A stretch of DNA of 64,000 bases from Nemertoderma westbladi. Lineage: Eukaryota; Xenacoelomorpha; Nemertodermatida; Nemertodermatidae. The notes under the pieces are model-generated. The model did not search any database, had not been told where the DNA came from, and was given only the letters and a program-made list of their open reading frames with translations. The DNA lies in NCBI GenBank assembly GCA_032718475.1, contig JAUCBJ010009006.1:1-64000 (forward strand), in the 5' to 3' direction. How positions within the stretch are numbered: the stretch's first letter is position 1; each line of letters starts with the position of its first letter. Both the position numbers and the translations under genes were made by a program. Shown here piece by piece: positions 1 to 9,583 of this stretch.

Positions 1-85
1 CATCCTTCCTGATTATACAGCAGTACATACGTACTACTGTACTACGGCTGTCTGCATTGCTGCACCCTGCCCCCCTGATTAGTCA
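1..85 (+). repeat. 5' LTR, 3' portion only
   Basis: These 85 bases are repeated at 4750-4834 with a single substitution and end in CA directly before a TGG-starting primer-binding site. The rest of the LTR lies upstream of the window. Confidence 0.9.
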
Positions 86-107
86 TGGCGCAGCTTTAGG
101 TTCGACC
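86..107 (+). promoter_or_regulatory. Primer-binding site of the Gypsy element
   Basis: TGGCGCAG follows the LTR end immediately, as expected for a site complementary to a tRNA 3' CCA end. The first eight bases fit a serine tRNA acceptor end, and the later TAGG and TTCGA blocks fit its T-arm with small gaps. The tRNA identity is inferred, not tested. Confidence 0.65.
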
Positions 108-157
108 TACCTACACCACCCAACTCACTCAACGCCAATCTGCCAACACTACTGAAG

Positions 158-3100
158 ATGTCGGACCACCGCGATCCGAGAAGCTTCATTCTTCGAGGTA
201 ATCCACTCCCGTTCGACATCGAAACCGAGCGCCTCACCTGGGCGTTATGGCGCGACGAATGGGAGGCCTTCCTCGTCACCTCCGGCCTGGAGAACCTCCA
301 CGAAGCCGACCCCGCCGCCCAACCCGACCCAGCTCTATCGGCAGTCCTCCTCCGCGCTACCCAGCGACAACGACGAGCCGCCCTCATGACCGCCTTTACG
401 CGCGCCACCAACGCCGTGGTCAAGGGACTCGCCCTCACTCCGGAGGAGAACTGTAACGCCACCACCGTCATCGATAGACTGGAAGTCCACATCGACGGCG
501 GGACGAACGTCCGCGTCCACCGCCAGGAACTCTCCCGTCGCCAAAGACTCCCCGAGGAAACCCCGGAGACGTTCCTCGTCCACCTCCGCGACCTCGCCAC
601 CAAGTGCCGGTTCGTCGCCCTCCCCACCGCGGAGGCGCACCTCAACGACCGGTTGCTCGACCAGTTCGTGGCGGGGTTCAACGACCGCGAGGTGACGGAG
701 CAACTCCTCCGCCTCGAGAACGGAGCGACCCTCTCCGACGCTCTCAGGCGGGCCCAATCCGTTTGGACGGCGCGGAAGGACGCCGCCTCCTTCAACACCG
801 CCACCCCCAAGGCCACCGCATCCCGCAGCGTGGCGACCCACCCTGCTCCGACGCCGGGAGGCCGGCGCACCCACAACCGCCGCAACCAACTGCAACCGCC
901 CACCCTCTGCCGCCAGTGCGGATACACGCCGCACCCGGCCGGAAAGACGTGCCCGGGAATAAAGGCAACGTGCCGCCACTGCGGCACGACTGGGCACTAC
1001 GACCGGATGTGCCCGACCAACTCCGGCGAACCGCGCGCCCACGCTGCCACCGGCCCCGCCGACGACTCATGCACCACGGCGAACCGCGCTGAGGTGTGGT
1101 CCATCCTGGCGGGCGCCGAACTGGAAGACGCCCCCATCGTCTCGGTTATGGAGTCCCTGGAGCCTCTGGAGACCGTCACCGTCGGGTTCCAGGTGACGAA
1201 GAACCCGAACTTCGGAATCGCAGCGGCCCAGTTCCTCCCCGACTCCGGAGCGAACATCACCGCGCTCCCGCTCCCCAACTTCCGCTCCTTCGGCGGGACG
1301 ACGGAGAACCTCCGGACCACCCAACCGCCCCCCAAAGCGCCGCGACTGGCCAACGGGTGCCGCTCCGGGTGGACAGTGATCGGGATCTTCACTGCAACCC
1401 TCCAATGCCCCGCCCTCCACACCGCCTGCACCACGGATGTGTGGGTCATCGACGGGCTTCAGCAGCCGCTACTGTCGAGGAAGGCCTGTTTCCTGCTGGC
1501 CATCCTCCAGAGCCCGATCCTCCGTGGCGGCCGCTACTCCGACGGCCCACCCCCGCCCCCCGGCCGCACCCCACGATCCTACCAGATGATCGCGCCCCCG
1601 CTATCGTCGCCCAGGGAGGAGGCAACCCCGCCACCCCCGGAACCACCCACGCCGCCATCCACGGTGCCAACCAACACCAACACCGCGGCTTGGGCGGCCC
1701 TACAACAGCGTTTCCCCCGCCCCCTATCGGGGAAATGCCGCGTAATGTCTGGGGGGGATATCACAATCAAACTCCACCCGGGCGCCCGGCCCACCAACTC
1801 CTACGCGAACCGCGCCGTCCCCATCAACCTCGAGGCCGCCTTCAACCGCGAGCTGGACGAGCAGGTCGCCATGGGAATCCTCGAGCCCGCCGCGGACGAG
1901 CGGAACCCCGGCGAGTGGCTCAGCCCCATGGTGGTCACCAAAAAGAAGGACGCCACCAAGGTGCGGATCACGGTAGACCTCCGGGAACTCAATAAGGCCA
2001 CCGTACGTCCCACCTACTACTCCGCCGCTCCCTTCCAGGTCGTCTCCCGGATCCCAACGTCCGCCCGCGTCTTCTCGGTGCTCGACGGCCTCAAGGGCTT
2101 CCACCAGGTCGGGTTGGACTCCTCCAGTCGCCGACTGACCACCTTTGTGACGCCACGAGGCCGGTTCCGCTACCGCCGGATGCCGATGGGTTGGCATGGT
2201 AGCTCTGATGTCTTCAATGCCCGGATGGATAAAGCCCTCCGAGGAATCCCAAACATCGGGAGGATCGTTGAAGACATCATTATCTACACCGACACGGCGG
2301 AGGAGCACTCCGAGGCGGTGGCCCGCGTCCTGGCCGCCTGCGACGCCTCGTCGATCTCCATAAACACGGCGAAGGTCCAGTTCAAACAGGCCGAGGTCCG
2401 GTTCGGCGGCTACCTGGTCTCCCACGGCCGCTACCGGATCGACCCGGCCCTCTCCGACGACCTCCGCTACTTCCCGGTCCCGACGAACCGCCGTCAGCTC
2501 CGCTCGTTCCTCGGACTCGCCCAGCAGCTCGGGAACTCGACGGCGGAGATAACCCGACTCGTCGACCCGCTCCGTTCGCTAAACTCGAACCTCAACTCCT
2601 GGGTCTGGCTCCCCCAACACCAGGCTGCGTTCGAGGCGACCCGGTCAACCCTGTCGAGTCCGCACTACCTGTCGGGGTTCCACCCGGACCGCCGAACCGA
2701 GCTGCTGACGGACGCCTCCCGACTGAACGGCCTCGGGTTTCTCCTCCGCCAGTGGGACTCCGACGCCAACCGTTGGCGCACCGTCCAGTGCGGCTCGCGC
2801 ACCCTGGCCACACACGAGGCCAACTGGTCGGGGATGGCGGAACTGGAGGCCCTCGGCGCTGCGTGGGCGGCCCACAAGTGCCGCTACTTCCTCGACGGGC
2901 TCCGCCACTTCGAGCTCGTCACTGATAGCAGCCCCCTGATCCCCATCCTGAACGACCGCCGGTTGGACCAGGTCAGCAACGATCGGCTGCTGAAGTTAAA
3001 GACGTTGATGTCGCGCTTTAACTTCACCGCCCGCCACCAACGCGGCAGTAAACACGTAATCGCCGACGCCTTCTCCCGCGCCCCCAGGAACTCCCCAACC

Positions 3101-4573
3101 TCCGACGACATCCTCCTCACCCCGGAAGACGACGCCGACCGGGAGTTTATCGTCTCCGCGGCCGTCGCCGCGTCCGCCGCCACCCCGTCGGTCGAATCTC
3201 GGGACGCGCGGCTCGACCAGATCCGGGAGGCCGGGCAGCGCGACCCCGTGTACCGCGCGCTCCTCGCCACCATCCGGGACGGCTGGCCGACGTCCAAACA
3301 CAACGTCACCGACGACCAGCTGCGGCCCTACTTCCAGTTCCGCTCGGAGCTGATGGTGCACGATGGCGTCATTCTCCGCGGGCCCCAGCTCTATATCCCC
3401 GTCGAACTCCGTCCCGAGACGCTCCGGCTACTCCACGCCGCCCACCAGGGACTCACTAAAACTCGGGAGAGGGCGTGTCGCTCCGTCTGGTGGCCCTCCA
3501 TACCCAACGACATCAAACAGACGGTCGAGCGCTGCCAACCCTGTCAGGCAGCCCTCCCATCGCACCCACCCGAGCCACTCCAACGGAACCCGGACGCCAC
3601 CCGCCCGTTCCAAAGAGTACACACCGACATATTTGTCCTAGACGGCACCAACTACCTCGTTGTGACCGACGAATTCACCGGCTGGCCCACCCTTTACAAA
3701 CTCGGCCAGAACTCAACCTCCCCAGTAATAATCGACTGCCTCCGCCGCCTCTTCTTGGCCACTGCGGTACCGACCGTTATCCGTCCAGACAACGGGCCCC
3801 AGCTGGTGTCCGATGCCGTCCGGTCATTCCTGTCCGACTGGGGTGTCCGACTGGAGCCCTCTACGCCCTACCTACCGCGCACCAACGGCCGCGCCGAAGC
3901 GGCCGTCAAAGCACTAAAGAAGTTGGTCCGCGGGGCGCGCCACAACTCCGACGAGATCGCGAAGGGCATCCTCGCCTTCTGCAACACCTCGCGTTACGGC
4001 GGCCGCTCCCCGGCGGAACTTTTATACGGCCGCAACGTCAGGGAGGCCCTACCCGTCCACTTCACCGCGTTTGATCCCAAGTGGCAAAAGACCTTCACAG
4101 AGCTCGACGCCACATCCGCGACCAATCAGAACCAGCTCGCGGCAAATTACGACCGCCACGCCCGCAGCCTTAAGGCTATGCCGGTTGGGACACCAGTCCT
4201 CATCCAGGACCCGACAACCAAACGTTGGACTGGCCAGGGAACCATCGCTGAGGGCCTCCCCAACCACGACTACCTGGTCCGACAGACCAGTGGCCGCGTA
4301 CTCCGCCTTAACCGCGTTCTACTCCGGCAGCGCCACTTCACTACGGGGTGCGCCACCCCGACCCCACCACAGGGCGACCCCCCTCAACCAGAGACACCGA
4401 GGCAGCCAGTGGCACCTCCGACACCGGCCCTACCACAGCCAACGTGGGCTGAAATGGCCGCCAGGCCACAGCCAGCCCCACAACCGGTTACCCCTCCGAT
4501 CCAGACTAGGTCGGGGAGAATAATAAAACCGCCCTTACGTTACTCGAACAGCAAGTATAACAAACTAGAGTAA
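158..4573 (+). CDS. Gypsy Gag-Pol polyprotein, single frame
   Basis: The 1471-residue frame encodes all retrotransposition proteins without a gag/pol frameshift. Gag holds a cysteine motif and then a CX2CX4HX4C knuckle at about residues 272-285. The aspartic protease DSG is at 362-364. Reverse transcriptase follows, with VDLRELN near 607 and VLDGLKGFHQV. The usual YVDD box reads IVED at 703-706, so the first catalytic Asp is Glu. RNase H shows TDAS (Asp 852), AELEAL, VTDSS and the distal His and Asp. Integrase has an HHCC-type region and a DDE triad at D1157, D1211 and E1247 with 35 residues between the last two. A GPY/F-like module and a Pro-rich tail end the protein. The ATG at 158 is the first in frame after the primer site. 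Third positions are strongly GC-biased, unlike everything around it. Activity is uncertain because of the Glu. Confidence 0.95.
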   Translation: MSDHRDPRSFILRGNPLPFDIETERLTWALWRDEWEAFLVTSGLENLHEADPAAQPDPALSAVLLRATQRQRRAALMTAFTRATNAVVKGLALTPEENCNATTVIDRLEVHIDGGTNVRVHRQELSRRQRLPEETPETFLVHLRDLATKCRFVALPTAEAHLNDRLLDQFVAGFNDREVTEQLLRLENGATLSDALRRAQSVWTARKDAASFNTATPKATASRSVATHPAPTPGGRRTHNRRNQLQPPTLCRQCGYTPHPAGKTCPGIKATCRHCGTTGHYDRMCPTNSGEPRAHAATGPADDSCTTANRAEVWSILAGAELEDAPIVSVMESLEPLETVTVGFQVTKNPNFGIAAAQFLPDSGANITALPLPNFRSFGGTTENLRTTQPPPKAPRLANGCRSGWTVIGIFTATLQCPALHTACTTDVWVIDGLQQPLLSRKACFLLAILQSPILRGGRYSDGPPPPPGRTPRSYQMIAPPLSSPREEATPPPPEPPTPPSTVPTNTNTAAWAALQQRFPRPLSGKCRVMSGGDITIKLHPGARPTNSYANRAVPINLEAAFNRELDEQVAMGILEPAADERNPGEWLSPMVVTKKKDATKVRITVDLRELNKATVRPTYYSAAPFQVVSRIPTSARVFSVLDGLKGFHQVGLDSSSRRLTTFVTPRGRFRYRRMPMGWHGSSDVFNARMDKALRGIPNIGRIVEDIIIYTDTAEEHSEAVARVLAACDASSISINTAKVQFKQAEVRFGGYLVSHGRYRIDPALSDDLRYFPVPTNRRQLRSFLGLAQQLGNSTAEITRLVDPLRSLNSNLNSWVWLPQHQAAFEATRSTLSSPHYLSGFHPDRRTELLTDASRLNGLGFLLRQWDSDANRWRTVQCGSRTLATHEANWSGMAELEALGAAWAAHKCRYFLDGLRHFELVTDSSPLIPILNDRRLDQVSNDRLLKLKTLMSRFNFTARHQRGSKHVIADAFSRAPRNSPTSDDILLTPEDDADREFIVSAAVAASAATPSVESRDARLDQIREAGQRDPVYRALLATIRDGWPTSKHNVTDDQLRPYFQFRSELMVHDGVILRGPQLYIPVELRPETLRLLHAAHQGLTKTRERACRSVWWPSIPNDIKQTVERCQPCQAALPSHPPEPLQRNPDATRPFQRVHTDIFVLDGTNYLVVTDEFTGWPTLYKLGQNSTSPVIIDCLRRLFLATAVPTVIRPDNGPQLVSDAVRSFLSDWGVRLEPSTPYLPRTNGRAEAAVKALKKLVRGARHNSDEIAKGILAFCNTSRYGGRSPAELLYGRNVREALPVHFTAFDPKWQKTFTELDATSATNQNQLAANYDRHARSLKAMPVGTPVLIQDPTTKRWTGQGTIAEGLPNHDYLVRQTSGRVLRLNRVLLRQRHFTTGCATPTPPQGDPPQPETPRQPVAPPTPALPQPTWAEMAARPQPAPQPVTPPIQTRSGRIIKPPLRYSNSKYNKLE

Positions 4574-4647
4574 CCCGTAACTCCGCAATAAATTGTTTAG
4601 GCTATAAACTATTTGTTTTGAGGCGCTACGCCAACCCCACCCCACCT

Positions 4648-4658
4648 AAAGAGGGGTA
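4648..4658 (+). promoter_or_regulatory. Polypurine tract of the Gypsy element
   Basis: AAAGAGGGG lies immediately before the TG that starts the 3' LTR, the expected site of plus-strand priming. Confidence 0.65.
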
Positions 4659-4834
4659 TGTGTAGTATCACCATAAGCCCTACGCCTATGGCCCGCTAGA
4701 TGGCGTAGCTTATCTTATTATTATTATATTATGTTTTATGATATCGGTACATCCTTCCTGATTATACAGCAGTACATACGTACTACTGTACTACAGCTGT
4801 CTGCATTGCTGCACCCTGCCCCCCTGATTAGTCA
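4659..4834 (+). repeat. 3' LTR of the Gypsy element
   Basis: The right end (CA at 4834) is fixed by the match to the 5' LTR. The left end is inferred from the polypurine tract followed by TG at 4659; a start at 4661 is also possible. The length would be about 176 bp, short for this group. Confidence 0.75.
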
Positions 4835-5793
4835 ACAACGAGCAACAATGACAGAATGAGCAACAGCTAGAAACAACGAACAACAATGAGCAATAATGAG
4901 GAACAACGACTGAACGAGCAACGACGAGCAACAACAAGTAACATTGAGAAACACCGAGCAACAATGAGTAATAATAAAGTACAACAACGAGCAACAATGA
5001 GGAACAACGAGCAACAATGAGGAACAACAAGCAACAATGAGGAACAACGACTGAACGAGCAATAATAAAGTACAACAACGAGCAACAACGAGTGACAATG
5101 ACTGAATGAGTAATAATGAGCAACAATGAGCAACAACGAGAAACAGCGAACAACAATGAGGAACAACGACTGAACGAGCAACATTGAGAAACAACGAGCA
5201 ACAATGAGCAATAATAAAGTACAACAACGAGAAACAACGACCAATACCTAGGACATGAGGAACAACGAGTAACAATGAGCAACAATGACAATGAGTAACA
5301 ACGAGTAACATTGAGCAATAATAAAGTATAACAACGAGTAACATTGAGCAACAACAAGCAACAATGAGAAACACTGAGCAACAATGAGCAATAATAAAGA
5401 ACAACAGCGAGCAACAATGAGCAACAACGAGAAACAACGAGCAATAATGAACAACAACGACTGAACGAGCAACAACGAGTTATATTGAGCAACAACGAGA
5501 TATATTGAGCAACAATGAGCAATAATAAAGTAGAACAACGAGCAACAATGAGCAACAATGACTGAACGAGCAACAATGAGCAATAATAAAGTACAACAAC
5601 GAGAAACAACGAGCAACAATGAGGAACAACGATTGAACGAGCAATAATAAAGTACAACAACGAGCAACAATGAGTAACAATGAGCAATAATGAGCAACAA
5701 CGAGCAATAATAGAGTACAACGAGCAATAATAAAGTACAACTAACGAGCACCAACAAGCAACAAGCAACAATGACCAACAATGAGCAACAAAC
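4835..5793. repeat. 10-bp minisatellite (CAACAACGAG / CAACAATGAG type)
   Basis: About 960 bp of imperfect 10-bp units are interspersed with a longer recurring segment containing AATAATAAAGTAC and ACTGAACGAG. The complementary strand happens to lack stop codons and gives open frames of 60-347 codons rich in Leu, Ser, Cys and Val. These are composition artefacts, not genes. Confidence 0.9.
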
Positions 5794-6570
5794 TGCGTCG
5801 AAATGGATTGAATCTGGGGGAGAGCCACATTCAAGTGAGTGAAGCCTTAGCATATGGGTACTATTAATGAGTTGTCTGTCGTCGTTGTAAATTTTTTATC
5901 GCTAATAACTCAGTTGTGTTGAACGACCTCTGACTAACGAAAGACAACATGTTAATGGGGTGGGGCCCCTATCAGCTAGGGCTAGCTAAGGCTTTGCTCA
6001 CTTCATGCTGCGCAAAGGTCCCACGAACATGTCCCACTCCTGCCTGAGCCAGTTGAGCCAAAACGTCATCCAGTCATCATCTTTAACCTTATAACGTCTA
6101 TCAGCTGCCCAACCGAACCATCTTTTTGCCTATTGACATGACATTGACATTGGTTTTTCACTTTTTTCACACCTTTCAAGTACAACATTGTGGACAATCC
6201 ATCTAAGTGGGGCGTAACGCGGAGCAGAAGAGGAAATGCAGGACACAAGTTAGTTTTACGAAACTGTGAGGCGATGTCCAGTTACTTGAGTCATGTTTCA
6301 TCGAAATACGTGACAATGTATGTGCGCTCAGATGGGCGATGGGCTATTCTTTTGAATATCAATGGGCATGATGGGCTATTCTATGCTACCGTGTGAGGTA
6401 AGAATGCCAGTGCTAGCAACTTCATTATGATACGATATTCTATAGAGGATTTATAGAGTGCAGTGCAGCCATCAACCATTGTCCTTATCCTTAACCCAAC
6501 AATTAGCAATATACAGACTGGCATAAATCAAAGAATTATGGAAGAAGTGTAACACATACTGTAAGGAATA
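5794..6570. other. Unassigned AT-rich sequence
   Basis: No convincing gene is seen. Short frames near 6066-6396 lack recognisable domains. A small internal duplication around 6331-6381 repeats GATGGGCTATTCT. Confidence 0.5.
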
Positions 6571-7010
6571 AGGAATATTTATTTTATTTAAGGAATGTGC
6601 AGATTTTGGAATACAATTGTATTCCTAAATAAGAAACCCAGGTCAAAAAGTTCTTATTTAGGGACTTTTAGTATTTATGTGTACAATTTCGATATCTTAA
6701 ATAAGGTAAATTTAAAAAATCCCCCTTATTTAGGAACTAGTCGTATTTTTGATGCAATTTTAAAACGCTTGTAGAAAAAAAACCGGACAGTGAAATGTTT
6801 TCTGGTTTTTTGCTTTATGTTTAATAAAGACCCAACTTTTACATTGTGAAATAAAATTATGCGGTATTTTTTCCTGAAACAAGTTATTGCATATTATATC
6901 GAAAAAATATCCAAAAAAGGCCCAAAAACCCCTAAATAAGAGCCATTTTCCTTAAATAAGAACCCACTTTTGGAGCTTATTTAAGGGTATGTTCCCTACT
7001 GCTATATTAA
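6571..7010. repeat. Cluster of TAAATAAG motifs in both orientations
   Basis: TAAATAAG or its complement CTTATTTA, or a one-base-shorter form, occurs near 6585, 6626, 6653, 6698, 6725, 6933, 6952 and 6976, usually extended to CCTAAATAAG or CTTATTTAAGG. Four copies lie in each orientation. This could be a small non-autonomous element or leader structure of the BEL element that follows; neither is shown. Confidence 0.6.
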
Positions 7011-7016
7011 TGTATT

Positions 7017-7955
7017 ATGGACCCTAATTTAACTATACTTAGTGACAACGATTTGGACCAGACAAAAATACCTACTACCGGTAGTGGCATTGATAGTGGC
7101 CCTGATGAAACTTATATTACAGGACCTGACTCTCCAACCACTAGTACTATCACTGGGGTACCGGTACCAGTAACAGTATCGGTAGGCTTAACAGTACCAA
7201 TAACTGATCCCGTGATTATTACCTCATTGCCCACTGTAGTTAGATCTAAGACTTACACTACCGGTAATACAGTTCTGACAAATAGGCCTATTCCAGTGAC
7301 AGCTTCAGCAGTACCTATTCCAAACACTGTTGCTGCAACCACCCCTAGTGCCACCGCTGCAGGGCCAAGTAATTATATTCCAGTTTATAACCCACATAAT
7401 TTAACCCAATTTCAACGCCCAGCACTTACCCAGTACTTCGATTTTAGAAGTTTAACCTGGGAGCATTTGTATGAACAAAATGTACCTAAGGATTACTCAA
7501 ATTGGGTTAAGTTTGGAAGAACTATTCGTGGTTATGTGCAAGGGTTTGTCAACCATTGTACTAAGTTGAAGAGTAAGTGTAAACGTGAAGTACCGGTATT
7601 ATCTTTAATAGAGTATAAAAAATTAGATTTGGAACTGAAGGAGAAACTATATAGAATTAAAGTAATATTGTCTGCCTTTCATGAAGCAGCCATACGTGGT
7701 GAATCACAATCAGCTCTGGACTCAATAGATAGCTTAATGTCCAAGACAGTGGATATTGCAGAGACAGCAATACTATTAACAGAGGGATTGGTTAGAGAAG
7801 CCGTAAAAGGTGATCTTCGTGCACAAGGAATTCTTCCTGAAGAGACGGAGTGTGAAACTGATATTGAAATAGTAGGTGATGAAGGTGAAGAAGGTGATGA
7901 TACAATTAATAAGTTCTTGTCTCCCCTCTTTATTTTCATGGTGAAGCTTATGTGA
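7017..7955 (+). pseudogene. BEL Gag, N-terminal segment
   Basis: This segment starts at the ATG at 7017. The first ~120 residues are rich in Thr, Pro, Val and Ser and of low complexity. A more ordered part follows, around FDFRSLTWEHLYEQN and a Lys-rich helix region. An acidic stretch (GDEGEEGDD) precedes the break. The last few residues of this frame are spurious: the next frame restores a sequence that matches the Gag of the minus-strand BEL element (YLSDYQRFIGDEEL region), so a 1-base change lies near 7920-7950. It is probably the amino-terminal part of the capsid precursor. Confidence that it belongs to the BEL element is high; its detailed role is not visible. Confidence 0.75.
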
Positions 7956-8458
7956 GAGACAGGTTAAAGGGATTGAATGCACGCAGTAAAGAATCAGACA
8001 ATATTGTGCAAGAATTATTTAAGCAGATGGAAGAAGGTGACAGGCAATGTGAACAAGAAGCATTAGATGCACTAAACAAAACATTAGAGATAGAGTTAGC
8101 CATTTCTGATCTGGATGCTAAGCATGAAGCAGATCGTGTTCATCGGGAAGCAGAACGAGCTAAGCGAGAAGTAGAATGTGAAATAGATAAAGCCAACCAA
8201 GAAGTTGAATTTGTGGCGGCTAAAAGTCGGCTTGAAATTCGTCAACAGCAGGAAAAAACAAGACAAAAATTGATAGATGAAATGCGTTCTGCAAATAAAT
8301 ATAAGTCTGTAAGTATACCTATAAGAGCAATACTCCAGAAGGTAGCAGAAGGTCTAGTTTTTATACCTCAGATGAGAGTAATTGTGAGGGCACCAATAGT
8401 GGTGGTAGTGCAAAGAGGCATCGTAAGGCTAAGGATTCACGCCATAGAGCACCATTAA
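7952..8458 (+). pseudogene. BEL Gag, coiled-coil segment
   Basis: This is the continuation of Gag in another frame. It is almost wholly charged and helical (DRVHREAERAKREVECEIDK), typical of a coiled coil, and aligns in character and position with the Ala/Glu/Arg repeat of the minus-strand element's Gag. The useful reading ends near 8300-8330; after that the protein continues in the next frame (NTPEGSRRSSFYTSDESN). The start codon at 7952 is only formal, since the segment is internal to Gag. Confidence 0.75.
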
Positions 8459-8484
8459 AAATTCTCCCTGATTGTCCACTCCAA

Positions 8485-9528
8485 ATGAATCCTCATATCA
8501 GCCGTGCTTCCAGTTTTATACATTCAGCCGAAAATATGGTTATCAGCTCTCCTGTTATACAGTCACCCACTGTTTCTACAACTTACTCCTTGGCTGCATG
8601 TCAGCCATCAAAGATTATTCCAAACCATCTTAGTCCTATTCCAACTACTAGTGCTTCTATTCAACAAAAAATAGTTGATCTACAACCTGCTACTGCGCCA
8701 TTTGTTACAACAATGCAACAAGAGGAAACAATTCATCTTTCCAGCACCACAATGCCTTCTCGTATACCTCGGGTCTCCTTTGGAGGAGTATCTCCTGTGC
8801 CCCTCAACCCGGAGGTAGCTCCATTTGCTCCAAGGAGTTTTCAAACACCAGTGACCGATAATGTTACATTGTCTGAGAATGATAAACTCTCTGTTGAAAA
8901 GGATAAAATCATACACATTCTGCAAGAATCTAACCGCGAAGCACAGAAACTGGATCGTCTACGGGAAGAAACCCATTCACTAGCAGGTAAACATCGTTTA
9001 CAATTGGAGCAGTTAGAACAACACAGAGTCCAATTGGAGGAGTTGCAACAGGAAATGGTTATCCGCCAAGATTATTTAGCAACTACTCAGCCTCTTGTAT
9101 CTAGGTCACAAGCAGTACATGGTGCAGCAGCCATTCGTAATGCCTCAAAAATAAATAATATTTATCAAGAAGCAGAATGTTCTTCCTTACCAGATGTTAA
9201 TAGTAATGGCGCGCATAATTACCCTTCCCAAATTTTACGACATCCTCCTTCGAATGATACCATTAATGAGACTTCTGAGTTGAATTCTATACTCGCTTCG
9301 CAGAGTTTTTCGAGACAACTTGTGAGGACAGATGCTAGACAAGCACTTATGATGGGAACTATTACCAAATTCAATGGCCAACTTTTAGAATGGATACCTT
9401 TTCTTGACCACTATGAAACTTCTATTAAGGACAGTCTTCTTCCAGCCAATGAAAGGTTGAAGCTTCTTATAGATAGCTTGGATGGTGAGCCAAAGAAATT
9501 AGCAGAAGGGTTTAGGGGTATGCCATAA
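8485..9528 (+). pseudogene. BEL Gag, central to C-terminal segment
   Basis: The frame is open from before 8350 and ends at a stop at about 9526. It contains a Ser/Pro-rich linker, a coiled coil (LQLEQLEQHRVQLEELQQEM) and then the start of a DUF1759-like Gag domain (TKFNGQLLEWIPFLDHYETS). That domain continues after a one-base frame change at about 9520 into the next segment (NAWDILKRRYGN). The same region is unbroken in the minus-strand element, which shows the break is a mutation in this copy. Confidence 0.8.
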
Positions 9529-9583
9529 TGGTATAGATAATGCATGGGACATTCTAAAGAGAAGATATGGTAATGAAACAACT

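Larger units (their letters stand above)
1..4834 (+). mobile_element. Ty3/Gypsy LTR retrotransposon, 5' end cut by the window
   Basis: The element consists of a partial 5' LTR, a primer-binding site, one long gag-pol frame, a polypurine tract and a 3' LTR. The domain order protease, reverse transcriptase, RNase H, integrase is that of Ty3/Gypsy. Bases 1-85 recur at 4750-4834 with one difference (G46 versus A4795). The element abuts a 10-bp minisatellite on its right, so it probably inserted into that repeat; the left flank that would show the target duplication lies outside the window. The intact frame and near-identical LTR portions suggest a fairly young copy. Confidence 0.95.

Noticed and set aside
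79-987. Long minus-strand frames opposite Gypsy gag
   Set aside because: They are shadow frames produced by the GC-rich codons of the real gene.
4791-5853. Long minus-strand frames (up to 347 codons)
   Set aside because: They are translations of a 10-bp repeat, open in all frames because of composition.
6190-6396. 68-codon frame upstream of the BEL element
   Set aside because: It is short, starts at a non-ATG codon, and has no domain or homologous copy in the window.
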